Shown here: positions 9,987 to 23,052 of the stretch, piece after piece
Numbering within the stretch: position 1 is the first letter of the stretch
Layout of the letters: every line of letters begins with the position of its first letter
NCBI GenBank assembly: GCA_000149265.1
Contig: CH001961.1
Span: 129,966-193,965 of the forward strand
Direction of reading: 5' to 3'
From: Ciona savignyi
Taxonomy: Eukaryota > Chordata > Ascidiacea > Phlebobranchia > Cionidae
DNA: 64,000 nt
Notes under the pieces: model-generated
Seen by the model: the letters and a program-made list of their open reading frames with translations, nothing else
The model's database searches: none
Told to the model about the DNA's origin: nothing
Position numbers and translations under genes: made by a program

Positions 9987-12900
9987 ATGAGTGTTTCAGA
10001 GGACCTGAGAAAATTTTTTTCAAAGATGGTAACCGAGGTCACTGACCTCGTATTGCATCCTGATGACCTAGGAGACAAGGTCAACGACCTCGTGGAAGAT
10101 GTGATAGCCTCCGAAGTGCACCCCGAAATAGACGAGTGGATGGGACGTCATTTTTTTCCCGGTTTCCGAGCCAAGACGGCGGAGTTCTGTTTCGAAAACT
10201 GGTCCCCCAAAAAAGGCGACGTTCTGGTGGCTTCTTTTATGAAAACAGGTTTTTAATGTAAATTTCACTTTACGTATGTTCTTCCTATTCGCATCATGGT
10301 TTTGTTGGATCTATTACAGTTTGTAAATGGTTGATTCATTTATGTGACTGTTGCGTTCTTGTATTGGAGGTACTTGGTAGTGAACGAATTTAAGGCGAAA
10401 CTAGTCGGGTTATATAGAACGAAATGCACGCAAAGAATGTTACATTTCAAGGTAAATGATTATTACACACATGCGGGCATGATTACAGGGCACAAATGGA
10501 AACCTGCACGTATTACTACAGAGATATAAATTAACGCATTCCCACAACGAACATTATGAGTGGTCAGTCTTGCTTTATTCTGTGGCATCATAATACTTCT
10601 CCTGCCCAAGTTGCTGGGTTTATTACAATACGCGGATATTTGCTTGGTTTATATTCTCGTGGATATGAGCCTAGCTTCATCATCGAGTATCGTAGGACTT
10701 CTTACGGTTGATTCTAAATACCCAGTGTGGGCACACTTAAAATATTAACCCTTACCTTCTAACTCTAACTTTGGCACACTGTCCATACTGCCCACAATGC
10801 CTACACACTGCCTACACACTGTCTACACACTGCCTACACACTGCCTACACACTGCCTACACACTGCCTACATATACTGCCTACACACTGTCTACACACTG
10901 TCTACACACTGCCTACACACTGCCTACACACTGCCTACATACTACCTACACATTGCCCACACTGGGTACTTAGAGAACCCGCTTCTTACCACAGTTAAGT
11001 TGCTGGTACTATTACAGTGTGTGGATGGTGTATGTCCTCAATGGTGGTAAACCAGGATTTATCCACGAGCATCGTAAACTACCTCATGACCAAAGTCGTG
11101 TTGCTAGTACTATTACAGTGTGTGAATCGTGTATATTCTCGATGGTGGGAAACCAGGTTATATTTACAGATGTCGAAAGACACCTTTTTTCACAGTCAAG
11201 TTGTTGAAGTTATTATAGTATGTGGGTGGTTGGTTTGTAGATATTCTTTTAAGTAAGAAATCGGTAGACGCTTCTTGCTCACAGTCGCAATAAGATGCTA
11301 ATTTGAATCTAGATTCATTTATATTCTCGTGGGTAAAAAGTCAAACTGTATCCATTGGCATCGAAAAATACCGTGTGCTTAGAGTCGAGTTGCTGGTGCT
11401 GTTACATTGTGTGGATAATTTATTCGTTTTCATAGATGGAAAGTAAGACTTTATCGACATACACCGAGGGACTACTCATGCTTACAGTCAAGTTGATAAT
11501 GCGATTACAGCATGTAGAGATTACAAATACAAAAATGTCGAAAACCATTCGAGTATTTTAAAATAATATATTCGGTCGATATTATGAATTCTAAAGGTTG
11601 TTGAACAATGTATTTGAAAATTCATTTATTGATTCCTATTGATTATTATCGACACAGCAAAGGTTTATAGGCGGTGCCTTAATTTATGCTATATCTTAAA
11701 CAACCCCATGTTCACAGTAGAGTTGCTAGAAATGTTAAAATATGTGAGGGGTTGTTTCATTTATATCTATTTACGGGTGAAAAGCTAGGCTTTGACCAGT
11801 GATAGGATCCAAAATTTCAGGAACATGTTCTCTTTTTTATCGTACTTACTAACAATAGGTTCCCTAAAAGGTCTGATGTGTGTAAAATGCAAGAATCGGA
11901 TCGGTGATTATCCCGACGTTCCAAGAACGGGTTCGACCGAACCCATGCGAACAACTTGAATCCAATTACTGGTTTTAACCACATATATCGTAATCCATAT
12001 CACGGTCAATTTACAAGCACGGCCGGTTAGTCTGTCGGTTAAGTGCGTGGCCTTTCAGTCTAAAGGTTGCCGGATCGAAACTGGTCGCTAACTAGTCGGT
12101 TGTGTCCTTGGGCAAGGCACTTTACGGACATTGCCTGAACGCAGCGGACAAAATGGACGCGAGGTGATTTGACGATTGCCCGTGTGTTAACCGACTTGGT
12201 TTTTCCCATTCAAACACGAATATCCTGTCCTATATCTTAATCATCAATCCACACAGGAACACACTGGGTGAGGGAAATTGTGCGGCAGCTCTTCTACCAA
12301 CACGACAAGGAACTAGCTGATGTTACGAAAAAGATTGGATTCTTTTTTGCATACCTAGAAAGCGGATTGCGTGAGTGTTTTAGTGTTTTTTTTACCAGGT
12401 GTGGTTTTGAACCCTGGATGACTTAATCTTCCCCAGGTTCGTATTGTCCAACCGGTTAGTCTGGGGGTTAAGTGCGAAGCCTTTCAACCGAAAGGTTTCA
12501 GGTTTGAAACTGGTCGCTAGCTATTCGATTGTGTCCTTGCGCAAGGCTCTTAACGGACTTTTCCGGAACTTACCGGATTATTGAATTCTACTAAATTAAG
12601 GGAACGTGTAAATCATACATAACACACTGCAATAGCTCCAGTAACCCGACGGTGGGCGCGAGGTGATATGACGATTGCCAGAGTGTTAACCCCTTGGTTT
12701 TCCCATTCACGGGGATAAACATGAATATCCTATTTTTTCCTAATATAACCAATTTCTATTTAGCTTGCAAATTCGACGTTGTGGATGATCTTCCATTTCC
12801 AAGGAGAATTTTCGGGTCCCACATGCCGGCTGAGTTGATTAACGTGGAGAAATATGTAGCAAATGGCGTGAAGGTATGTTGGATTCATTATCGAATGTTA

Positions 12901-15541
12901 TATTTCTATTCAATATTGAGTTGCAATAGCTACTACAGCTTATAAATCTCCTATTCTGAACTTTATTTTGGACGTTAGGCTACATTAAAAACTACTGGAT
13001 TAAAGGTATATGATAGGATGTTTTATCTCCGTGAGTAACAAAACCAAGAGGTTAACACATGGGCAATCGTCAGATCACCTCGCACCCACCGTTGAGTTGT
13101 CGAAGCTATTGCGATGTGTTGTGTATGATTCATATGTGCTTTAATTCGGTAAAATCCATCAATCCGCTGGGTTCAGGCAATATCCGTTAAGTACCGTGCC
13201 CAAGGACACAACTGCCTAGCTAACGACCAGTTTCGAACCTTAAACCTTTAGGTTCAAAGGCGTCGCGCTAAACCACCAGATCAACCGGTCGGATGATTCC
13301 ATAAATTTTGTTGTGAAAAAACTTATGACTCCAGCCGCACCACATACGCAGATCATCTACGTTTACCGAAACCCGAAGGACCAGTTGGTTTCCTTCTTCC
13401 ATTTCATGCAGTCCATGCAGTTCCAAGATACTCAAAAATGGGAACAAATTTTCCCGTCGAATTGGAACAAATTTTACGATTCATTCACAAACGGTTGGGA
13501 CATTGTGTTGAGATTATGTTATGATCGGTGCTTAACAAATAGGATTGCATTCTAAAGAATCTTGTGCGCTTATTCGGAAAGGATAGGTTATTCGTGTTTA
13601 TCCTTGTGAATGGGAAAACCAAGATGGCTAACACACGGGCAATCGTCAGATCACCTCGCGTCCACCATCGGGTTACCAGAGCTATTGCAGTGTGTTTTGT
13701 ATGATTCACACGTTCCTTCAATTTGGTAGAACTTATTATTTCACTGGGTTCAGGCAATGTCCGTTAAGTGCCTTGCCCGAAAACACAACTGACTAGGTAG
13801 CGACCAGTTTCGTACCTGCAACCTTTCGGCTGAAAGACGCCGCACTATACCACCAGACTAACCGGTCGGACCAAATAAAATATTTAAATTTTAAAAATAG
13901 CATTTTAAACCTTTAAAGATCCGTCTTCCTACAGGAGAACAACCTATAGGATTGGAGAAAGGCCAAACGTATGTCGACCATATCTTATCGTGGTACAAAC
14001 ATTACAATAATGATTCTGTCTTGTTCGTCAAGTACGAGGACCTAAAGAAGGTAAAAACTGCACAAAATATTAGGCGAGATAAATATTCGTGTTTTTCCCT
14101 TGAATGAGAAAAAAAGGGGTTAACACACGGGCAATTGTCAGATCACCTTGCGCCCACCGTCGGGTTACCGAAGCTATTGCAATGTGTTGTGCATGTGTCA
14201 CACGTTCCTTCATTTAGGCAGAGCCCTTTAATTCACTAGCTTGCCCAAGGACACAGCTGACTTGCTAGGGACCAGTATCAACCCTGCAACTATTCTTAGA
14301 AAGCCGCCGCACTTAACCACCAGACTAACCGGTCCGACTAATGTTGGTAAGGACAAGATATGTATTGTTATTCCCTTGTATGTAAAACGTAGGAGCGGTA
14401 TCAGCAAGTTAATCGTCAGATATGGTCGTGTAACCACAGTTATTGCGGTGTTTTGTATATGAATGAGATGTTACTGTATTAATTAACACAATTTATGGTG
14501 CATATACAAGTGGTTATCTATGAAAATATGCCGCATATGTTGAACGATTACTAAAGTTTACTGGTATACAAAGATTTATATACGATAGTATAGTATATTT
14601 ATGTTTATCCCCGTGAATGGGAAAACGCAATATAGGCGTTTATTACGGTCGTATGACCGAATGGTTAACGTGGCCGATACATATACCAAATCACATACAA
14701 TAAACGGTCTTAGGGACGAGCTCATCATGGGTACGAAACTAAGCCTGGTAAAGAGATATAAATAAATAAATACATAAATATAGGCGTTTAACAAACGGAC
14801 AATTGTAAAATCACCTCGCGCTCACCTTCTACAGGTACCAAAACTACTGCAATGTGTTGTGCATGATTCATACTTTCCTTTAATATGGTTGAAATTGTTT
14901 CAGGACCCTCACTCCATGATTTCCCGTATCGCCAACTTTGCCGAAGTCGACGTCACAAAAGATGACGTCACAGCAATAGTGGAAAATACGTCATTTAAAA
15001 AAATGAAAGAAAATGCTGATAAAGAGGAGACAGCGGCCCAGACCGGCGAAAAAATGTTGACAATTTTTAGAAAAGGTAAATCAAATGTAAAAGCAATTTA
15101 ATTCGGTCCAAAGTAGATCGAATGGATAGTTGACGTTATTTGACTTTGGTTGCAGGTGCGAAACTGGTCGCTAGCTAGTCGGTTGTGTCCTTGAGCAAGG
15201 CACTTGACGGACATTGCCTGAACCCAGCGGATTAGTGGGTTCTATTAAATTGAAGGAACGTGTCAATCATATACAACACACTGCAATGGCTCTGGTTACC
15301 AGACGGTGGGCGCGAGGTGATCTGACGATTAAGTTTGTTAACCTGACGAGCCCATCATGAGTTCAAAACAACTCGGCTCAAAAAATAAAATGTTGATCAC
15401 TTAAATAACTTTAAGTTTTGCACTCTTTTTCTAGGCAAAACTGGAGGCTGGAAAGATTATTTTACCGTCGCCCAATCGGAGAAAATAGATCGAATGTTCA
15501 AAAAACTAGACGGGACAGATATCTTTTTCAACTACGAGTGA
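9987..15541 (+). CDS. Cytosolic sulfotransferase (SULT family), seven exons
   Basis: Exons: 9987-10248, 12257-12370, 12764-12873, exon 4 ending 13493 (start uncertain), 13935-14050, 14904-15075, 15435-15541; phases match at every other junction. The product transfers sulfate from PAPS to small acceptors in the cytosol. Visible motifs: PAPS 5' loop FMKTGTHW (residues ~84-91), likely catalytic His in GSHMP (~145), 3'-phosphate motif VYRNPKDQLVSFFHF, FVKYEDLKK, and near the C-terminus RKGKTGGWKDYFT, where the usual GDW reads GGW. Length is ~346-364 aa, against ~295 usual, with a longer N-terminus. Exon 4 lacks an in-phase AG between the coding start and a SINE-A at 13015-13297: the SINE may supply the acceptor (13280), or it may interrupt the exon. 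Introns hold seven or more SINEs. Substrate cannot be told. Confidence 0.85.
10270..10770 (+). repeat. Degenerate ~100-bp tandem repeats, SULT intron 1, first part
   Basis: Units share aagttgctggnnntattacag, then ttatattctcgtgga and catcgagtatcgtaggact. The first units, near 10270 and 10600, are weak; the array continues after the 11-bp minisatellite. Confidence 0.5.
10776..10965 (+). repeat. 11-bp minisatellite (ctgcctacaca)n
   Basis: About 16 units of ctgcctacaca with occasional c/t changes, in SULT intron 1. Open frames across it are repeat artefacts. Confidence 0.9.
10990..11790 (+). repeat. Degenerate ~100-bp tandem repeats, SULT intron 1, main part
   Basis: Units begin near 10991, 11092, 11191, 11385, 11480 and 11712, with the pattern cacagtcaagttgctggtac followed by tattacagtgtgtggat. 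Divergence is high, so the array is old. Confidence 0.65.
11797..11971. mobile_element. MITE-2, hAT-like
   Basis: Ends cagtgataggatcc and gaatccaattactg are inverted. Flanks GCTTTGAC and GTTTTAAC (6/8) look like an aged 8-bp duplication. Internal palindrome gggttcgaccgaaccc. Confidence 0.7.
12021..12232 (+). mobile_element. SINE-A copy with internal deletion
   Basis: Head ggccggttagtctgtcggtt and tail aacacgaatatcctgtcc flank a body missing the caatagctcc block. Confidence 0.7.
12449..12732 (+). mobile_element. SINE-A copy in SULT intron 2
   Basis: Full forward copy from caaccggttagtctgg to aacatgaatatcc. It ends 30 bases before exon 3. Confidence 0.8.
13015..13297 (-). mobile_element. SINE-A at the SULT intron 3/exon 4 boundary
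   Basis: Reverse copy with target duplication ATGAT (13010-13014 and 13293-13297). With the SINE removed, the joined sequence is open in the sulfotransferase frame on both sides (GTA TAT GAT TCC ATA). The only in-phase AG just before the coding start lies inside the SINE (ccaccag, next base 13280). Confidence 0.8.
13582..13872 (-). mobile_element. SINE-A copy in SULT intron 4
   Basis: Full reverse copy from ggataggttattcgtg to gactaaccggtcgga. Confidence 0.8.
14078..14475 (-). mobile_element. SINE-A copy and a second, diverged fragment in SULT intron 5
   Basis: The first copy runs 14078-14337 to actaaccggtccgac. A poorly conserved partial reverse copy follows (agcaagttaatcgtcagata, ttgcggtgttttgtatat). 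Confidence 0.7.
14588..14893 (-). mobile_element. SINE-A split by SINE-B, reaching the exon 6 acceptor
   Basis: The tail side starts agtatatttatgtttatccc. It is interrupted at 14643-14777, resumes at ggcgtttaacaaacgg, and stops about 10 bases before ttgtttcag of exon 6. The SINE therefore probably supplies the branch region of intron 5. Confidence 0.75.
14643..14777 (+). mobile_element. SINE-B (tRNA-Ser-like), complete, with 13-bp target duplication
   Basis: ATATAGGCGTTTA occurs at 14630-14642 and 14778-14790. The body reads acggtcgtatgaccgaatgg (A-box region), then acggtcttagggacgagc, catcatgggtacgaaact (B-box region) and an AAAT-repeat tail. The gtggccgaatggttaacgcg head resembles tRNA-Ser. 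Long duplications plus an A-rich tail indicate LINE-driven insertion. Confidence 0.85.
15147..15390 (+). mobile_element. SINE-A 5'-truncated, joined to a SINE-B 3' end
   Basis: SINE-A from ggttgcaggtgcgaaactgg to gatctgacgatt (15331), then SINE-B gacgagcccatcatgagttc to an A-rich tail. Lies in SULT intron 6. Confidence 0.7.
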
Positions 15542-15560
15542 TTTGAAATCTTATGCCGAT

Positions 15561-15620
15561 AACTAGAGAGTGCCAACTACGCGTTAAACGACCTTCACAG
15601 TTTCTAAGAACAAATAACTC
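15561..15620 (-). mobile_element. Helitron-like 3' terminus in the SULT 3' UTR
   Basis: aactagagagtgccaactac, then gcgttaaacgacc, is the reverse complement of the end shared by both 1.86-kb units (gttaac.cgt.gtt..actctctagtt). It lies 20 bases after the SULT stop. Only the terminal ~40 bases match. Confidence 0.5.
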
Positions 15621-15761
15621 TATTCTCTTTAGTGTTTTGCTGGGTAACAATGGTGGTGATTTCCCAACGTTTGTACGGTTGGAAGCAGCATGTGCTAGAC
15701 TGCGTGTCGGTTTTCTCGTTTAGTTGTGAAGTTTTGTATTAGTGGAGCAGTGCTTTGTAAA

Positions 15762-15767
15762 ATTAAA
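15762..15767 (+). terminator. Candidate poly(A) signal ATTAAA for SULT
   Basis: ATTAAA about 220 bases after the SULT stop, followed by a GT/T-rich stretch (gtgtttattg). Confidence 0.35.
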
Positions 15768-15823
15768 GTGTTTATTGTACATCTGTTGAGACTTTCCTTT
15801 AGTTTTGGCAGAAATCAAAAATC

Positions 15824-15905
15824 CAGTAGTGTTCAGGCGATATCCGCTAAGTATTTTGTTCAAGGAGACACACATCCATTAAGCTAATCGGTACAAATTA
15901 ACAAA
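15824..15905 (-). mobile_element. SINE-A fragment
   Basis: Core only: gtgttcaggcgatatccgct, then gttcaaggagacac. Confidence 0.5.
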
Positions 15906-16155
15906 GTTCAACATTTCCCTATTTTAGTAAGCAACATCACTACGTTTCGAAAAGAAGTGGAATGTCGGAATGCACGATCTTACATGTACATTTACATTTT
16001 TAATAAATAACCAAACGTACTGTTTGATTAACCTTAGTATAGTATTAACAAATCAAAAATTGCACGCAGCGTAAAAAAAGATTATAGAAGTCGATTTATT
16101 ATGCAACAAGCTGATCGACTTAACGTTTTAGTTTAATATAAAAACTTGGAATATA

Positions 16156-16340
16156 CCACTGGTTAGTCTGGTGGTTTAGTGCGACGCCTTTTAACCAAAA
16201 GGTTGCAGCTTCAAAACTGGTCGCTAGCTAGCCCGTTGTGTCCTTGGGCAGGGCACTTAACGGACATTGCCTGAACCCAGCGGATTGATGAAGGAACTAG
16301 TGTATCATACACAACACACTGCAATAGCTCCAGTAACCAG
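16156..16340 (+). mobile_element. SINE-A copy, 3'-truncated
   Basis: Head ccactggttagtctggtggt through caatagctccagtaacc, then a break into a MITE-2 fragment. Confidence 0.75.
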
Positions 16341-16341
16341 A

Positions 16342-16413
16342 CCTTTTTGGGAACCTGTTGTTAGTAAGACGATACATAAAAAACCTGTTCTTAAAATTTT
16401 GAATCCCATCACA
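16342..16413. mobile_element. MITE-2 fragment
   Basis: gggaacctgttgttagtaag and gaatcccatcacagtg match the right half of the complete copy at 28650-28822. Confidence 0.6.
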
Positions 16414-16677
16414 GTGTATAAGGTTTGGTGAATATATACCTTATTGTGATAATATTTGAGTCGGTTATACGTACGTATATTGCGTAACTGTCGCGTGTCA
16501 TTATTTGATGAATGGAAGTAATTAAATTTATTGAAAATGCGGAAATGAGAGGAGGAAATTAAACAGCAAACAAAAACGAGTTCCGCGTCGGTTTTCAAAG
16601 ACCACACACATCCCTTTAAGGAGGTTTTGTATGACTGTAGAGGGCGTAGTCTAGCACATACTCGCGCCGGTTTACAT

Positions 16678-16788
16678 TCATGTGGCCGAATGGTTAACGC
16701 AACCGATACATATTCAGACTTACATCCAAATCAGTCCTAGTAATAAGCCCATCATCGGTTCAAGAGTTGTCTCGATAAAAAAAGAGTT
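16678..16788 (+). mobile_element. SINE-B copy
   Basis: catgtggccgaatggttaac through catcatcggttcaagag and an A tail. Confidence 0.7.
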
Positions 16789-16790
16789 TT

Positions 16791-16912
16791 ACGGTCGTGT
16801 GGCCGAATAGTTAAAGTACGCGACCAATACATATACTTACATACAAAAAAACGGTCTCAGCTATGAGTCCGTCGTGGGTTTAAACTACGCCCGGGTAAAA
16901 ATTATTAAAAAT
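16791..16912 (+). mobile_element. SINE-B copy, in tandem with the previous one
   Basis: acggtcgtgtggccgaatag through gtcgtgggtttaaacta and an A-rich end. It sits directly behind another SINE-B. Confidence 0.7.
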
Positions 16913-16988
16913 AACAGCTTTTTCAAAAAAACTAGCGCCTTTCCGTCATCGCACAAGCTTGTGCGTGGATCTACCTTGTGCGTGCTGG

Positions 16989-17382
16989 ATCTACTAGGAT
17001 AGGATATTCATGTCTATCCCCGTGAATGGGAAAACCAATGGGGCTAACACACGGGCAATCGTCAGATTACCTCGCGCCCACCGTCGGGTTACCGAAGCTA
17101 TTGTAGTGTGTTGTATATGATAGACACGTTCCTTCATTTTGGTAGAACCCATTATTCCGCTGGGTTCAGGCAATGTCCGTAAAGTGCCTTGCCCAAGTAC
17201 ACAAACGACTAACTAGCGACCAGTTTCGCACCTGCAACCTTTCGATTGAAAGGCGACGCACTTAACCGCTAGACCAACCGGCCGGACATGTTTATTAAGT
17301 GCCTTGCCCAAGGACACAACCGAATAGCTAGGGAACAGTTTTGAATCTGCAACCTTTCGGTTGGAAGGCGTCGCTCTAAACC
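16989..17382 (-). mobile_element. SINE-A copy plus head-half fragment
   Basis: Full reverse copy 16989-17286 (taggataggatattcatg to ccaaccggccggac). A second partial copy at 17292-17382 holds only the middle and head. Confidence 0.8.
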
Positions 17383-17592
17383 TATTTCACAGATGCAAAT
17401 TGTTTTGACCTTGGTACGTTTCGAATCCAATATTGTATAATGTCTCCTAATGTCTTAAAATAATAAATTATGCCTTGATAAAAAAATACTATTCTCTACC
17501 AAAAATCGACACTAAGCATTCGTTTAAGAATATTTTAAAGCGACACAAATGCGAATTGTCTTAAGTAAACACCTTATAGCTGTTTGGCATGA

Positions 17593-17602
17593 CCATATTT
17601 GG
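17593..17602 (+). promoter_or_regulatory. CArG box 1 (SRF site) upstream of actin
   Basis: CCATATTTGG fits CC(A/T)6GG exactly, 425 bases before the actin ATG. Serum response factor binding is expected from what is known of actin promoters. Confidence 0.7.
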
Positions 17603-17639
17603 TGATAAAGATAACCTTTTTTAAAGAATGTTTTTATGC

Positions 17640-17649
17640 CCATATTTGG
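17640..17649 (+). promoter_or_regulatory. CArG box 2 (SRF site) upstream of actin
   Basis: A second identical CCATATTTGG, 47 bases after the first and in the same surrounding context (catatttggtgat), so probably a local duplication. An E-box CACGTG follows at 17721-17726. Confidence 0.7.
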
Positions 17650-17766
17650 TGATGAGAAGCAATTTTATTGACAGGAAACATGCAAGGAAATGAGGTAGGA
17701 AATAAGACACAGCAAGCAGACACGTGATCCGTTTCGTAGCAAAATACGCTTGTTTTAATTTACCGC

Positions 17767-17774
17767 TATAAGAA
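17767..17774 (+). promoter_or_regulatory. TATA-like element of actin
   Basis: TATAAGAA, about 120 bases after CArG box 2. A start site near 17795 and a 5'-UTR intron ending at tttatttttcag (17932) are inferred; actin genes often have such an intron. Confidence 0.45.
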
Positions 17775-18011
17775 CGCTCGTTACAAGAGAAGCATTCATA
17801 AGGCGTTGGTTAAATGGTGTACAGTACACTATGTTATAGCAGCTTTCTCTTTAATTTACTAGCAAACTAAATTGATTAAAAATTGACATTTAACTGCAGA
17901 ATAGTATCTGACCGCATATTTTTATTTTTCAGAATCTTTAAAAGAAAATATTGTGAAATTTCAAAACAAGCGTAAAGCTTATCTTTTTCTACTATCTTTA
18001 CTAAACATTAA

Positions 18012-21214
<3,203 letters not shown>

Positions 21215-21370
21215 ATGCATTCATTATAATTTAAGCAAAAAATTAATATATCGCTTTGACGCTTCGTAACTACGTTAATATATGGTAGTTTGAAAGGACC
21301 AACTTACCGCAATTTGACTCCTTTTACGTACTTTAACACAGCATCCTATACGCAGTTATTTAACAATATT

Positions 21371-21536
21371 TTGAAACCACGATGGCCCTAGTTTTATTAT
21401 CAGTAATAAAGGCACCGGAAGCTACGTATGTCTAGAATTATTCAACATGTTGCACTGACAATAAATTTACTCGGTTATAATCAAGGTTTGGTTTTCATGA
21501 TAGGTCTGTACTTAAGCGAAACGGAAAGTCGTTTTA
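21371..21536 (+). repeat. Actin 3' flank duplicated in inverse at 34.3-34.5 kb
   Basis: ttttgaaaccacgatggccc, gcaccggaagctacgta, ttcaacatgttgcactgaca and aaggtttggttttcatga all recur as reverse complement near 34320-34472. Contains both candidate poly(A) signals. Confidence 0.85.
21405..21465 (+). terminator. Two candidate poly(A) signals for actin
   Basis: AATAAA at 21405-21410 and again at 21460-21465, 190 and 246 bases after the stop. Confidence 0.55.
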
Positions 21537-21540
21537 GGAT

Positions 21541-21827
21541 AGGATAGTATATTCATGTTTATTCCCGTGAATAGGAAAAGGGGTTATCACACGGGAAATC
21601 GTCAGATCACCTCGCGCCCGTCGTCGGGTTACTGGAGCTATTGCAGTGTGTTGTATATGATTCACACGTTTCTTCAATTTGGTAGAACTCATAAGTCTGC
21701 TGGGTTCAGGCAATGTCCGTTAAGTGCCTTGCCCAAGGACACAACCGACTCGCTAGCGACCAGTCCAAAATCTGCAACCTTTCGGTTGAAAGGCTTCGAA
21801 CTAAACCGCCAGACGAACTGGCCGGAC
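21541..21827 (-). mobile_element. SINE-A with known empty site
   Basis: Reverse copy bounded by TTTT on both sides (gtcgTTTT|aggat and ccggac|TTTTgtaaatgg). The inverted duplicate near 34310 reads gtcattttggtaaatgg without the SINE, so element ends can be placed to the base. Confidence 0.85.
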
Positions 21828-21855
21828 TTTTGTAAATGGTAGAGGCTATAAAACA

Positions 21856-22031
21856 AGGATGGGCACACTTTTTGAATCGGGGGCAAAAATTATTTCATTT
21901 TTAGACTGGTGGCAAAGTGAATAGCCGCCACTCACATAAAGTTAGTTACTGTTGATGAAAAACATTAATCTAAGAAATTCGATAAATTACTGGGTGAAAC
22001 CATAAACCACTGTTGCGTCAAGCTACGCATA
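21856..22031 (+). mobile_element. MITE-5, hAT-like fragment
   Basis: aaggatgggcacactttttg, agactggtggcaaagtgaat, gccgccactcacata and ccactgttgcgtcaagc recur, reversed, near 34105-34290 and 58974-59127, so this is a mobile repeat. The complete end is probably cctggggtgtgcacactttt, as in the third copy. Confidence 0.6.
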
Positions 22032-22090
22032 AATATAGCTGTGACATCATAATCGAGCCGTAACATCGCTATTTAGTCTTGCAACATGTC

Positions 22091-22265
22091 AACCTAGCAG
22101 ATTAATGGGTTCTAACAAATTAAAGGAACGTGTCTATCATATAAATCACACTGCAATAGCTTCGGTAACCCGACGATGGACTTGAGGTGATCTGATGATT
22201 GCCCGTGTGTTAACCTCTTGGTTTTCCCAATCACCGGGATAAACATAAATAGCCTATCCTATTCT
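22091..22265 (+). mobile_element. SINE-A copy, 5'-truncated
   Basis: From agcagattaatgggttctaa to aaacataaatagcctatcc. Confidence 0.7.
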
Positions 22266-22269
22266 ATAC

Positions 22270-23045
22270 TAGGATGTGTTCAATTATACGTGTTTTTCAT
22301 TCAACTTGATTTTAAACCAGGAAATTTTTCATTAAGAGATTCGCTGTCTGGTAGAATATACTGTAAGCATTATGCATCGAATAGGCTACTGATTTTAAAC
22401 AACGATTCTTAATTGCCTTGTTTGACACAACCGACCGGTTTCGATCGTATAACCCTACGGCTAAAGTTAAGACGTGCATTATCTGAGTCTGCGCAGGAGC
22501 ATGTTTTCATTTTACCCCACCCCGATTTACACTTTTTCTTGATTTTCCGTTTAAATTAACAATAAAAAAGGATAAAAAACAATAAAAGTTTGATATATAT
22601 ATTAACAACAGTAAGAGATGTGGTATAAGTGTAAATGAATTGCAATTAAGATCACTATTTACATTTTAAATCGATTGGGGGTACGTTAAAAACCTGACAG
22701 GCTAAATTTTAAAAATAATAAAATTGAAATTATGTAAACGTTTAACACATATCGCAGAATATTATTGTAAATACAAGTACTTTTCAAAAACGGTGTCATT
22801 TTGATTGATTAAAAATTAACTAATATTGAAGACTTCTGCTAAGTAATGCAAACTAAATAAGGAATTTTAACAGAAAATTCACCATACAACAGAACATGCT
22901 TAAAATGATATCCTATACATAGTATAGTGAGTACCATTTAAAAGTATTTCAGAAAGAATTTCTAATTAACTCAATGTACACTAACATAACTTATAACAAA
23001 GAAAACTTATATGTGTATATACATATATAATGACACAACAATTAC
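22270..23045. other. AT-rich intergenic
   Basis: No exon or repeat recognised between the SINE and the last exon of the copper transporter. Confidence 0.4.
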
Positions 23046-23052
23046 TCCGAGT

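Noticed and set aside
10771..10998. Frame encoding repeated HCLHTAYTLPT
   Set aside because: Produced by the 11-bp minisatellite, which is open in several frames.
13485..13757. Recurring frame MPEPSxxxSSTKLKERVNHT..HTAIAPVTRRW seen at many places
   Set aside because: This is the reverse-strand reading of SINE-A; it tracks the repeat, not a gene family.
14643..14777. True tRNA-Ser gene
   Set aside because: The body cannot fold as a tRNA, it has an AAAT tail and a 13-bp target duplication, and many copies exist: it is SINE-B.
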